The notes beneath the pieces are model-generated. The model was given only the letters and a program-made list of their open reading frames with translations, did not search any database and was not told the DNA's origin. The translations under genes were made by a program, and so were the position numbers. From the NCBI GenBank assembly GCA_945910005.1, contig OX246739.1, forward strand, positions 73,729,523-73,793,522: DNA of 64,000 bases, given 5' to 3'. How positions within the stretch are numbered: the stretch's first letter is position 1; every line of letters starts with the position of its first letter. The DNA is from Isoperla grammatica. Its lineage: Eukaryota; Arthropoda; Insecta; Plecoptera; Perlodidae. This document shows, piece after piece, positions 53,815-64,000 of this stretch.

Positions 53815-54776
53815 TATACCAGTAGTGAAATGTTGATACAAATGAGAACATGATAGGAAATGGTAGGAAGAGTGTTTTTCTTTTTGGACTAGTAAATTAG
53901 AACGAGCGAGTGCTAAATATTTTAGAATTCAAGCCCTGATAGTCATTACATGTGATTTAAGTGAGCGTTTCCATTCTAGATAGCTTTCAATAGACGTCAC
54001 GTGGCAGCCATTATGAGGTACACATTGCTTGTTTACATTTGTTCTGTCAATAGAAGACACATAGGTTATCCAGGAAATATCACAGTTTTAAGCCATATAG
54101 CTTGATGTGTACAGGTAAAAGTTAAAGAAAATGATAACACATGCAAATGATTGTCTTTAAACAGAGTCTACGCGCTCTTATTTTGTTTTCAGTCGTAATA
54201 CGGAACCTTTGTTTGAAAACAGTTGATGTGTCAGTCAAAGGACATCTGCAATATTGCTACAATGCAGTGTCGGAAGAACGTACACAAATGTTTACAAAGT
54301 ACCTCAGTATGGCTACCGTGCGATACCGGAAATGATGTTATTGCAAGCTCCCTTGGCACTTGTTTTTTTATTATTTATTCATAATATTTTGCTATAGCAG
54401 TTGAACGGAGACTCTGATAAGTTGAAATTAGGAACATTTACAGGCTTCAATGTGGATTGAATACCAAGAGTTTTGTGACAAAATTGGTCACAAAGTTACT
54501 CAGCTACAACTTATTTATAACACAGTACCAAAAATATTTTTTCAAAATAAAATTGCATTTTATTGAGTGAAGTGTGTATAAGCATAGGCCTACCAGTAAC
54601 CACGACAATAAAAAATCTATGCGATGTACATGTACTAAATTTTAAAACAATGGCAGTAACTTAATGAAAACTTTTGGTCAGAATGTTAGTGGAAATGGAC
54701 ATGTTCGCTTATATGCACAGAGCATTTTCCTAGTAAACTATACATCTCAACGTGTATTAACTACTCAATTTCAATA
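53815..54776. other. No recognised gene
   Basis: AT-rich DNA without a supported coding region. The right part is downstream of the Wdr83 polyadenylation signal. Confidence 0.5.
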
Positions 54777-54782
54777 TTTATT
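54777..54782 (-). terminator. Candidate polyadenylation signal for Wdr83
   Basis: AATAAA on the minus strand, about 180 bp after the Wdr83 stop codon. Another AATAAA can be read near 54558-54563. Confidence 0.5.
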
Positions 54783-54959
54783 CAATGTATACACTATAAA
54801 TAAAAATGAAATGCAACAAACACCAATCAATAAACATTGTTGAGAGATAAGTCTAGAAAGACCAACTACTGATGAACTGAAGCTCTGTTGATCGTACTTT
54901 ACATTAGTTTTCTAGAACGTTTCTTACCATGACCCGGCCATTAGCACCGAGCCTAGGCT

Positions 54960-55874
54960 TTATACCGAGTCCATTTCCTCCAAAGACCCGGCAATGCCCC
55001 AAAGTTTAATATTTCCTCTTGAAGCAGACAACAAGAACGGCTGGGACGGGTGTGCACTGAGGGACTGTACTACCTGCCCTTTATCGTGAACAAGTTTGTT
55101 GTCTACCGTTCCTTTTACAAGATCCCAACACCAAATACAGCCGTCGGTGGAACCCGAGACAACGTGAGTGTCCCGATTATCAACGCAGCTCTCCACCAGA
55201 TAGTCACCGGTGTTGTGTCCTACATATTCACCAAGTAACTCACCGGTGTCCTTGTCAAACAGTCTAACTGTGCTGTCGGTACAGCTGACGAGTACGCACT
55301 GACCGTCACGAGTAAAACTTGTACATGTCACTGGTTCTCCCACAAAGTCTGTGATTAGCTCCCCAGTTCGTATGTCGTAGCGGCGTATTCTACAATCCAA
55401 CGAACCAGTGACAATCTCATAATCTGTGACAAGGATTTTTGTTATGCTGTCTTTTGCATCTTTCAAAATTTGTATGGGCTCAAGTTTTCTGCTCCTAGTA
55501 TCCCAGCACATCACTGTGTTATCCTGGGAACCAGATATAGCCACAGACGAATCTTCATTGTAACGAATGCAGGTAATGCGGCTTGCATGTCCTCGCAAGC
55601 GTCGGATAGGTTGACCTGTAGTGACGTCCCAGAGAATGACAGATTTATCCAAACCACCAGAAACTATTTGACTGTTGTCACACGAACCACAAGCGTCGAG
55701 AACCTCGTCCCCATGACCACCATAAGTTTTAAGTAAGATTGATTTGTGGGGATTCCACAATTTTATTTTTCTATCGGCTCCGCATGTTAAACAATACGAC
55801 CCGTCAACATTAAATCGTACAGCTCGTACTGCTCCTTGCTTACAATCTATTGTTTGCAAACATTCGAAATCCAT
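54960..55874 (-). CDS. WD repeat-containing protein 83 (MORG1), intronless
   Basis: WDR83/MORG1 is a seven-bladed WD40 scaffold known from mammals to organise ERK-pathway components and to be found in spliceosomal complexes. The 304-residue frame begins MDFECLQTIDCKQGAVRAVR and shows seven blades. Examples are FNVDGSYCLTCGADRKIKLW, GHGDEVLDACGSCDNSQIVS, GSQDNTVMCWD, GSLDCRIRRYD, CTDSTVRLFDKDTGELLGEY, GSTDGCIWCWD and SASRGNIKLWG. Its length is close to the usual ~315 residues, and family-specific stretches (QGAVRAVRFNVDG, DTGELLGEY) are retained. The whole coding region is one exon. The start at 55874 is the only ATG before blade 1. The 3' side has a plausible poly(A) signal. A retrogene origin is possible, but no poly(A) tail or duplication is visible. 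Confidence 0.95.
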   Translation of the reverse strand: MDFECLQTIDCKQGAVRAVRFNVDGSYCLTCGADRKIKLWNPHKSILLKTYGGHGDEVLDACGSCDNSQIVSGGLDKSVILWDVTTGQPIRRLRGHASRITCIRYNEDSSVAISGSQDNTVMCWDTRSRKLEPIQILKDAKDSITKILVTDYEIVTGSLDCRIRRYDIRTGELITDFVGEPVTCTSFTRDGQCVLVSCTDSTVRLFDKDTGELLGEYVGHNTGDYLVESCVDNRDTHVVSGSTDGCIWCWDLVKGTVDNKLVHDKGQVVQSLSAHPSQPFLLSASRGNIKLWGIAGSLEEMDSV

Positions 55875-56371
55875 GTTTGTCTACTAAATTGATCTAATCT
55901 TACTAAATGTAAATAGGCCCTACTCAATGCAGATTGTAAGCCTATTCTAGGTCAGATGTAGGGCCTAGAAGTGTAGTTTAAAACGAACGTTGCACATAAC
56001 CAAATACACATAACCTCAACTTTGCAGTGACAGCTTCTGTTTACAAAGCCACCAGCCTCAAGGTCAGTCAAAGTAGTGTACGAAAAGGCTAGCTCATAAT
56101 AACTCTAAACGGCGATTGGCTAGCTGTTATTACGTCACTCGAGAACCCGCGGTGGCGGAACATTCAAAGGTGCATGAAGTAGGTAATGCACGGCAAATGT
56201 TTATTGATTCACGGACTGTGGTATTGATGTGTGTAGTGTATGCATTACTAATTGCAGTAATTAATTGTATGTGTATTAGTCATTTTAGATAATTGTTAAT
56301 AAAATACCAATCATAGGCCTATGTTTCATGTTCAATAATTGATATTGATTGGGGAGGGCACCATTTCAAAC
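55875..56371. other. Wdr83 upstream region
   Basis: It should contain the Wdr83 promoter and 5' leader. A CG-containing stretch at 56110-56165 is the best candidate; no clear TATA box. No other gene is seen. Confidence 0.4.
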
Positions 56372-56568
56372 AAAAATTAACTGGAAGAATAATTCAGAAT
56401 ACAACAAACACGGCAACAAAAGTACTTCCGTCGCACGTAGTGACTAATCACATCGTCTCTTTCCGCCCGGATGTAACAGTTAGGTTCGCGCGAAGCGCGG
56501 TATTTTTAAATTTAAGCTCTTTTTTGTTGTGTTTGTTGAATTTTTAGTAATTCTTCCAGTTAATTTTT
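56372..56568. mobile_element. MITE with AT-rich terminal inverted repeats, 197 bp
   Basis: The left end AAAAATTAACTGGAAGAAT is the exact reverse complement of the right end. The similarity continues inward to CAACAAACAC with small gaps. A GCGCGAAGCGC palindrome lies inside. No clear target duplication, so the superfamily is open. Confidence 0.8.
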
Positions 56569-56923
56569 CCTCCAACTGCCAAAGGAAATTGACAACTGCC
56601 AAAGAAACACATAATAACGAAACTGTCCGACCTGTGTCGTCATTACTCGAAATCAATCATAAATAATTTTGATCGGACAGGCGGACTCTCCGTTCGACCG
56701 CGTTCGCGAGACATACGGCAAACAATCAAAACGAGTGCCATAAAAGTATAATAAAAACGCTCGCTGTTATCATGAAGCAAATCCTTGCACAAAAACGCTT
56801 TGTTTGACGCTTTAATAAGCGAACATGTCAACGTCCACAGAAGTTCTCAATTCAAATGTATATTTATTGGATAAAGACTCTCGTGGGTTGATCTCTTGTG
56901 AAATACAGAAATTAAAAACCAAA

Positions 56924-56997
56924 ACCTACTGGGAATCGAACCCAGGTCTCCCACTGGCCGGGTGGGCTTTATTTCACCGACTACTAGACTATACTTA
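56924..56997 (-). repeat. tRNA-derived sequence (SINE head)
   Basis: The minus strand has CCCAC-CCGGCCA-GTGGG, a perfect anticodon-type hairpin, and CTGGG-TTCGATT-CCCAG, a perfect T arm with the B box GGTTCGATTCC. An A-box-like TAGTCTAGTAGTCGG lies upstream. The acceptor ends do not pair and the D region is irregular, so a SINE is more likely than a tRNA gene. Confidence 0.7.
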
Positions 56998-57308
56998 CCG
57001 ACTTGAATCGAATTTATGCAAAATTAATTTAGTTTTATTAATTTATTTGCAATGACAAAAAATGTCAGTTATTCTGAACAATTGTCACAGATTATAAACA
57101 GATTAGATACACAACATACCAACATTGCGACAGTAGCTCTTAACCCAATTTTCTCAAATATAGCGTTTATAGTTTGAACTAAAAAAAAGAACAACTCTAT
57201 TAACTATTAAATACTATTGGTTCATATGAACAGAGCATAAGCCGGCAATGGCGCACACACCCGGAGACAACGGAGGTATTATAGTGTTTCTCCATTGTGA
57301 CTATACAC

Positions 57309-58922
57309 CAGTGGCGGCTCGTGGCCTGTGATACAGGGGAGGCAGGCTATTTCATTTTAGTCTAAGGTTTCGGGCACCCATTAGCTCTTTTTTCATATGC
57401 TTACTACTTTTTAGTGCAACACTCATAAGTGTACAAGACTAACACCTTTGCTAACACACACTTTTAACAATTAACAAATGTGTCTTAAAACTAAAAGAAT
57501 GGTATAAACTATTAATATGTCTTATACTTTGTAGATCCTCATTGGTAGAAAAAGTCGGCCCGTCGGTTTTTGATCGTTCCAAAGTGTTCCGTGATATTGT
57601 TGTACCAGGTAGCTTCCAGTTCCATTTATTTTACTAGTTCCTTTTCAATGCTTAAAATCGCAAGCGGACAGTCGGCTCTGCCCCATAGTGTTTCTAGCGT
57701 AAGTTTTAACTAACTTTAAACAAGAAAAGCTTCTCTCCGTACTCTGATGTTGCTGGTATTGTCACAACGAGTTCATTAGCGCTTCATGTCGGGCATTACT
57801 TCATTCAGCTGATTTGCGAAGAAATATTCTAGTATTGTTCATTTAGGTTGACCGGGAAAATCCCACAATTCCTTGTCGCCGTACGGTACAAATAGTTCAT
57901 TTTTTAATTTCTACGTATTCAAGAAATTGCCGTAACTATTTGTCATCGGTTCAAATGCGTTTTGAGGGAAATGCCTTTTGTAGCTTTCAAAATTTGAAAT
58001 ATTAACTAAATTCAGAAATTCGAGTTTGCCCAAATCACCAAAGCGTAGCTCTAATTGTAAGGTTATATTGTCCAATAGTTCAAAATACAGAGCCCTGCAG
58101 TTATCGCGGTAGGTGACGTTAGCGTATCTTTACGTGAATTACGTAACCGAGGTTCAGGTACCACTCTAAGATTTCATCATAAAGTTCATCAAACTACTCT
58201 GTGCATCTCATTTCTTTCAGTGTTGTTGTTGATACGTCTGTTGATTAATACGTGTGTTGATTGATAAGTCTCAAACAAAACCTAATGTCCGTAATTTTTA
58301 ACTGTTAAATTTTATATTGTATATCTGTCAGATCGAAGACGTGTCTTTATACGGATGGGGTTGCATAGGAGTGAAATAGAACAGCGTATTCACGCGTATT
58401 GCTTCTCTCTCACACCCTCCACACCCTCTGACAACTTCATTCATATACATTCTGTACGCTCTACGTCAGTCGTTCGCTGTCAGCCCCTATAAGAAAGCAT
58501 GGGTTGGCTAGCCTCCCTCACGGCAGCATTTGTCGGATACGCGAGTGGAAAAAAACCTTCCTTCCCCTCTCCTTTCAGCACCATCGCTCAAGCCAAGGTC
58601 GGCGGCAGCGCGCCCTTGTCAGGACACTCCATGCGCGATACGTCAGGCGTTGTTCGACGAGTAATACGAAATCATTTTCCCGCGCATATCTCCCACTGCC
58701 GTTGGGGATGTTCTAGCACATTTGACAACTCACAACGTGTACTGCACTGTACAACACATGGACAACGACCATAATTAATATAAATTTGTGTACACAATTT
58801 GAAAATCATGTATACACAGCACCGGTATATGTACTAAGGTACAATTGGGATAAAATACGCATCAGGCTTGAAAAAAGTGAGGAGGCACTGCCTCCCTTGC
58901 CTCCCCCCACGAGCCGCCACTG
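57309..58922 (-). mobile_element. Decayed hAT transposon, 1.6 kb
   Basis: The terminal repeats CAGTGGCGGCTCGTGG match exactly in inverted orientation. A perfect 8-bp duplication CTATACAC flanks the element (57301-57308 and 58923-58930). It contains the remains of a hAT transposase on the minus strand. The right 450 bp hold a GC-richer leader with two short spurious plus-strand frames (58499-58774, 58504-58716). Confidence 0.92.
57545..58125 (-). pseudogene. hAT transposase C-terminal remnant (ZMYM1-like)
   Basis: Read in pieces on the minus strand, NCRALYFELLDNITLQLELR and FGDLGKLEFLNLVNISNFES are followed, after stops and frameshifts, by a degraded hAT dimerisation region: RNTMGQSRLSA, LSIEKELVK and then ITEHFGTIKNRRADFFYQ. 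This order matches the C-terminal half of the zinc-finger-MYM-type hAT transposases. Multiple stops and shifts make it inactive; the N-terminal zinc finger and the first catalytic part are absent. Confidence 0.75.
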
Positions 58923-58930
58923 CTATACAC

Positions 58931-60548
58931 ACAACTTCTTGTGCACATTATGGGAAAGTGATCAGTCGATAGAAGAAAATAAAAGACAACATTCTCATTT
59001 TTATTATTAACAGTGTTTATTCAACAAAATTACACTCTGGTAATTTGTGCTGTTTTATTACTTTAATATCACAATGGAAAATATTAATATTTTAGTCTCA
59101 GCATTTTGAATTTAAATTAATATTTCACACTTACAATCAGCGGTTATTTTACAATATCGAGTTACAAGTAATCCAGATTATAGGTTCCTCTTTGGACATA
59201 ATTCATATGTAAATCACCCACAAAACTATTGTACTAGACGTGCACTAACCAATATTGTAACAATGCATAAATGGAAAATAAATCAATGTTACATATTTTC
59301 TAGTGTACACCAATTTTCGCCCATGAAACATTATTGCACTTATTTTGAATTGTGGCAAACAATTATTAATATTTTTATTATAAATGTTTACTGTTTTATG
59401 ATTATTTCATAAAAGAATGTATAATATTATAATAAATAATGTTCAGTTACACAAAAATAACAATAGAACGGCATATGTGCACGAGTTCTGTGGGTTGTGC
59501 GACTGTGTGCATGCGGTTGTGTCTCAAGCAACGCTTGCCCAAGGACCGGTAGGCGCGTGGGACCACAAGCCAGGCGCGTAGCAACTCTCTTTCAAGTGGG
59601 GCGGTGACTGAGACAACACAACACTGATGCAGATAGCCGCCATATTGGGTCATCATGATGGACACATATGACATCAGATTTAATATATTTTACCACTGAA
59701 CCACCCACTATATGATAGGAAACAGGGCGCCGCGAGAGGGGGGGGGCAAGCGTGGTACTTGCCCCTTCCCCTGGATTTGACGAATTTTAAAATTAAACTG
59801 GCGATCTATACGATCTATGCGATCTATACAAGTATAGCCCATACTTGCCGTTTCATATAAAGTATGTAAATATAAAATAAAATAAAAATAATAAATCCTT
59901 TAAATTCTATAGTCAATCCGTCCCTACACGAATATGTTAATTTCGACGCGATCCGTCACTGACTGACTGTTCCGAGCGGGGGCAATATGACCACGCCACC
60001 TCGCAGCCCCACCACCACTCGTCTCCTTATTTTTACAAGTTCTTGCGTTTTTTTGACATGCATATAAAAATGCATTTTATCACAGCCAGACGGGCCAGTT
60101 ATCATTTATATCTCAAAACAAATTGTTCCTACGTTTTGATGATTTACATATCATACGAAGTAGTTAATATTCGTGGTTCAATTCATTGCATTCAGAACTT
60201 ACTTCAACATCCCAAAATCGGGTAAAAAGTGTTGAAAATCCAAAACACGTCCTGTGAGGCAAATTGGGGGCTCCCTCCCCCCCCCCACCCCCCTCCCATC
60301 CGCCCAGATGAAAACTTTATTTTACTTTGCCCACCACTTGAAAAATATCCTGGCGGCGCCCATGTAAGGGTTTTGCCCGCATTCAGTGTAATGCTTAGAA
60401 CGTGGACTAAGAATTATTACCCAGCCAACAGGACAGGAACCAAAACAACATTTTACTAATAAAACAGCAATTCAATACGGGTTTGTTCCGTGGCCCCATT
60501 AGTAACTTGCTATATTGCCTAATTCCCTCGCGTTATCTTATTGTGCAA
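58931..60548. other. Intergenic, one weak repeat candidate
   Basis: No gene is supported. A possible element spans about 59725-60361: GGGCGCCGC at its left end is inverted at its right end (GCGGCGCCC), and G or C runs lie just inside both ends, but no target duplication is evident. A minus frame at 59447-59674 has no family features. Confidence 0.35.
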
Positions 60549-61125
60549 TAGGTTTATTTGTTTTTTTACATGCATAGTGTAGTGTAACCTGTGAGTGTAG
60601 GCCAAATGGCCAATTGTAGGCTCTTACACTTGATCTTGCTTCGCGTCACACCCAAAATAAGAAAACGCTTTTTGTCTACACTTTACACTAAGCTTTACAC
60701 TGACCTACTTACGTTTTGAGGTTATGGTGTGCATGCTCACATTATTTCCGTATATAGTCCAAAAGAACTCTAATATACATTTACTATCCATTTTAAATGC
60801 ATTAATTTATTATAAAAGTGCTGCGGTTTTACCATCGGTGGAAATAGAATGCGTTTTTCATGATTAGTGATCTCCTCATTTTGAACTGACAGGAACCTCA
60901 TTCATGCCTCCTGGCGCCTTTTAATTACACTACACTTGCTGCATGAGCCGAAAAGCAGTTGTAGAAAGTGCTACACAAAGTGTAGCACTGACTACACAAA
61001 GTGTAGCACTGAGGTAAAACAAACGCCTTACACTTAGCTACACATAATACCCAAACGCCTTTTATAGAGATTGAGCCTACACTAGTGTAAAGTGTAGGTC
61101 AGTGTAGGTAAAACAAACAAACCTA
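60549..61125. mobile_element. TIR element with GTGTAG subterminal repeats, ~577 bp
   Basis: The left end TAGGTTTATTTGTTTTTTTA and the right end, read in reverse, TAGGTTTGTTTGTTTTACCT form inverted repeats bounded by TA. The interior holds many GTGTAG/CTACAC motifs on both strands, including two tandem copies of CTACACAAAGTGTAGCACTG at about 60971-61012. No coding capacity. Confidence 0.6.
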
Positions 61126-61282
61126 ATGTGTGTCTTCATGGCTTGGGTAATAGTGAAGTGTCGTATGTGACAACTACCTAATTCTAGTTGCATCTCACTC
61201 AATACCATTGAGTAATGAGTATATTAGTGTAGGGATTTATTGGTGGACAGTCGCCAATGGGCGTTGGACCTCAACCCTACAA

Positions 61283-61585
61283 TAGGGCACTAGCAACACC
61301 AAAAGACAACAATGTAACAAATGAATTGAATCGATGGACAAACAACAAGCTGTCAAAAAATAATTTCGTCTGATTTTGGAAAACAAAACAAAAAACAAAC
61401 AAATACACATACAAAACTTTCATTTAGGCGTTGTCTATCATTAAAAGTTTTAAATGGCGAGCAGTTACTATTGCTACACGTTTTTATTTCTATGGTTGCA
61501 ATTTTATTATTTTGACAGCTGATGGTTTGTCCATCAGTTCAATTCATTTGTTTCATTGTTGTCTTTCGGTGTTGCTAGTGCCCTA
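61283..61585. mobile_element. Fold-back MITE with ~75-bp inverted arms, 303 bp
   Basis: The left arm (61283-61360) begins TAGGGCACTAGCAACACCAA; the right arm (61508-61585) is its reverse complement with a few differences, including the AAGACAACAATG and AAATGAATTGAA blocks. The ends are TAGGGC/GCCCTA. A central spacer of ~150 bp is unrelated. Confidence 0.8.
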
Positions 61586-61874
61586 TAATAAACTCAATGA
61601 TAATACTATCATATCAGCGCGACCGTCTCTTCTGAGAATTCTAGAGTCACATTGCTTGTTCGGCGTTCTCATTCTCTGACGTAGGCATATAGCTTTAGTC
61701 GTTGCCCTCGTTGGCCAATCAGACAATGGAACGCCGTTCGAGACTCCTCCCATTTTCAAATAAGATTCATTTCTTTTTGCCCAACGAATTCGACCCAGCA
61801 TTAATAGGTAGGACGGGAGGATTGCGTTCGATTCCCAAACACGGTAAATGTGTATGTGCTTCACCTTATGTATC

Positions 61875-62013
61875 TTACTCTAGGCAGTTGATCTTCTTAT
61901 CCATAAGGTTTGTCCAGATGCTGGACTGGTGCATAGTTGACACGTCATGGAAGGTGAAGGCTCTGCGTATCACACACGTGTTTAGGTTTCTGGGCAGCCA
62001 ATCGTTAGTGAAC
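61875..62013 (-). CDS. Galactosyltransferase exon 2 (C-terminus)
   Basis: Preceded by acceptor TTTTTACCCCCAG, this exon encodes FTNDWLPRNLNTCVIRRAFT through NLMDKKINCLE and a stop at 61877-61875. Phase 2 matches the donor of exon 1 (..CCA AG|GTAATC), giving ..VPR-FTNDW. It is too short to stand out alone, but it supplies the missing end of the GT31 protein. Confidence 0.85.
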
Positions 62014-63666
62014 CTGGGGGTAAAAATATCATGTTAATCCTCAAGCAGAAAAGTGGCTTAAAAAGTTGTTAACGATGAATGTACTGATGGAAGTGAGTTC
62101 CCCAAATATGAAAGTTAGCAAGTTTTGAAGGTTTTGGAAGCGTTAAAGTAATGGCAAACCGTCTAACCCGTTAAACCAGGTCGCATTTAATTACGTTTAC
62201 CGTAAATGTAATTAAATGTGACCCGGACGAGAAAATGGTTGAAAACAGTGGAAATTACACCACCTCAATAAGTGACGTCAAGCCAATGTTACCAATGTCC
62301 GCGACCCAAATATCAACCAGACCAATAACATTCCTAGCTTTCGTGGGATGTCAGACAACTGGGCAAAGATCAACCGGACCCAATAACCTTCCTAATTTCG
62401 TGTCAGGAAGCTGGGGAAATTCACTTTCGGGCAAAGTTACTTTCGCATGGGATGTCAGGCGGAGAGTGTATTACTTTTTCAAAAGTTGTCACCCTGCAAA
62501 GAAGCCAATGTAACCTCCATCGTTTACGGAAGGTGAAGACGAAAAGAGTGTTCCGTACAAATCGTGATTAGTACATATTTCAGGACCCAAATGGGACAAA
62601 ACCTGGGTATATTCAGCACTAAGGGTTGGCTGAACCGAAAGTAGATCACAGTTCTTCCTTAGTAATTTTTATCAGGTCAAAAATATCGTTCATATTGTGA
62701 GGATTACCTTGGAACAGTTACCAACCTAGGGTCTGAGACCAGCGTCGCGTTAGCCTTGAGCGCCGCGACGCCCGTCAACAAGACGTCCTCTAGCGGCAGG
62801 AACGCCAACCCGAGCGCCGCCTCGTACAAGGGCGTCACCACGTCTGACGTCATCAGATAAGCCGGACCAGTCATGAAGTCCGGCCATATGAGGCCACTAA
62901 ACTCTTCCTCCGAGACGTAATACTTCGATCTCTTGTTTCTGACTGGCGTCCACATAGTGGCCAACCTCCCATAGATGTACCTACCGCTCTTAGGTATACT
63001 AGGTAAGAATTCTAGTAACTTTGGAAGATTAATAAACACATCGTCGTCGGTTTTAAGAATGTACGGCGCGTTTTGACAGTAGGTTCCAGCCCACTCCAAG
63101 ATGGCCATGGTTTTCAGTGTGAGGTTGCGGTAAGAGTCGACGTTCTTCTCGGTGATAATGTCGTGGTAAACCGCGCCCTCCTCGGCCAGTGACCGAGCGA
63201 TGACGGGGTCGTATTGCACGCCGACCATAAAGGCCACGACCACGTCCTCCCCGCGGTGGTACGCGCCCCAGTTACGTCGTATTGCCGCACGAAAACGAAC
63301 GTTTTGAGGAGCGGAAGTAATTACAATTAACAGTCTCACATGTATTACGTTTTGTTTGCACAGTTTCGGCAGCGCGTTCTCAAACCCCGGTTGGTAAAGT
63401 TCTTTTAACACCTGAACGCTGAAGTTTGTAACGGAGTCGTTTGATCTCGTGACCGTCGGGGTTGTTTGTGCGACGCTCCCAAGGTCCTTTGCGCGGGTTA
63501 GGAACGTAATCTCGGAGCTTTGCAACCCCGAGCGCGACTCAGCGGAAAACATGTCTATCTGAGTGTACGCCGTAAGCACAATCAGGAAGCACGCGGTTAT
63601 GGACAGTAATAACTTTGACTTGCTTGTCAAATTGGCACCCATTTCTGATGTTTTCATTCTCTGCAC
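61875..63666 (-). CDS. Beta-1,3-galactosyltransferase family (GT31), two exons
   Basis: A type II Golgi glycosyltransferase of family GT31, expected to transfer galactose or N-acetyl sugar in beta-1,3 linkage; donor and acceptor cannot be read from sequence. Exons 62708-63666 and 61875-62013 join to 365 residues. Features are a cytosolic basic tail, a signal anchor at about 18-34 (KLLLSITACFLIVLTAY), RAAIRRNWG (127-134), the metal-binding KTDDDVFI (DDD at 207-209), WPDFMTGPAYLMTSD (261-275) and PLEDVLLTG (291-299). The length is normal for the family. The first ATG at 63666 is used; a second Met is at residue 4. Confidence 0.92.
62179..62223. other. Near-perfect hairpin in galactosyltransferase intron
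   Basis: GGTCGCATTTAATTACGTTT pairs with the segment ending ..ATTTAATTACATTTA-like in reverse around a 3-nt loop CCG, with two G-T type differences per arm. It could be a tiny fold-back MITE or a foldable intronic RNA. Confidence 0.8.
62708..63666 (-). CDS. Galactosyltransferase exon 1
   Basis: It encodes residues 1-319 plus two bases of codon 320 and includes the signal anchor, stem and nearly all catalytic motifs (DDD at 207-209, EDV at 293-295). The donor GTAATC at 62707-62702 is preferred over GTAACT a few bases upstream because only it keeps frame with the C-terminal exon. Confidence 0.9.
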
Positions 63667-64000
63667 TACCGTAAATATAGTTAGTAACCGCGCACGCAGT
63701 TCGAGGAAAACGTTATTTCCTAGCAGTTCAAAACACTTAATTCAATTAGATTCAGACAGCACTAACTTTATCACGCGTTTATTTCATGGAAGAATCTTAG
63801 TAAATGACATTTCAAATATTTATAAATGCGGTCTTGGGTGTTGTTGCAAAGTCTTGTTGGTTCTCTAACGACTTTTATCACGCTAACGTTGTGTAAAGCT
63901 GAACACTACCACTCACATCACACGCTGCTATTAGCTCTAGAAAAATAGAGTTTGTTTTCACTCGCAGCATCTCGCAAACGGTAGATTAGAACAACAGTTC
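63667..64000. other. Upstream region of the galactosyltransferase gene
   Basis: No TATA box or other clear element was recognised. An open plus frame (63563-63868) overlaps exon 1 in antisense and is not credible. Confidence 0.4.

Noticed and set aside
55050..55736. Plus-strand frames antisense to Wdr83
   Set aside because: Shadows of the clear WD40 coding region on the minus strand.
56924..56997. Functional tRNA gene (possible GGC anticodon)
   Set aside because: The anticodon and T arms are perfect but the acceptor ends do not pair and the D region is irregular; SINE head preferred.
61583..61864. 93-codon minus-strand frame downstream of the galactosyltransferase
   Set aside because: It begins after the galactosyltransferase stop, overlaps the end of a fold-back MITE and has no domain features.

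Overview
This is a repeat-rich eukaryotic window, most likely from an arthropod, probably an insect with a large genome. The evidence is an ionotropic-receptor (IR) chemosensory gene with arthropod-type architecture, intron-containing Mlh1 and beta-1,3-galactosyltransferase genes, tRNA-derived SINEs, many hAT-like elements with 8-bp target duplications, and a decayed Helitron. There is no bacterial organisation. All four recognisable genes lie on the minus strand.

Layout. 1-836: ~140-bp tandem repeat. 1073-1764: broken Helitron replicase N-terminus. 1970-3105: the first coding exons of Mlh1; the rest lies left of the window. 3106-8230: repeat-dominated DNA, including a SINE split by a 1.4-kb hAT element with a clear target duplication. 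8358-49019: one IR gene of eight exons that join in phase to a 655-residue receptor. 49020-54776: gene-poor DNA with a hAT MITE. 54960-55874: an intronless WD40 gene, Wdr83 (MORG1). 56372-61585: MITEs, a SINE and a decayed ZMYM1-like hAT transposon. 61875-63666: a two-exon GT31 galactosyltransferase of 365 residues.

The most remarkable structure is in the IR gene. Its two repeat-filled introns are satellites grown from the gene itself. In intron 1 (about 31 kb) some 275 copies of a 92-bp unit each consist of the last 76 bp of exon 1 plus the first 16 bp of intron 1, so each carries the 5' splice site. In intron 4, about 33 copies of a 96-bp unit each consist of the last 70 bp of exon 4 plus the first 26 bp of intron 4, again with the 5' splice site. 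Both arrays begin at the exon they copy and extend only downstream. The pre-mRNA would therefore contain around 300 donor sites for seven real introns. The large array shows 6.7-7.3-kb higher-order duplications and is interrupted by a 5.4-kb terminal-inverted-repeat element flanked by CCGG, itself built of two opposed tandem arrays.

The long plus-strand open frames across these arrays and across the (CTGT)n tract are repeat artefacts, not genes. Exon boundaries come from splice motifs, phase agreement and remembered family patterns. No database search was possible.
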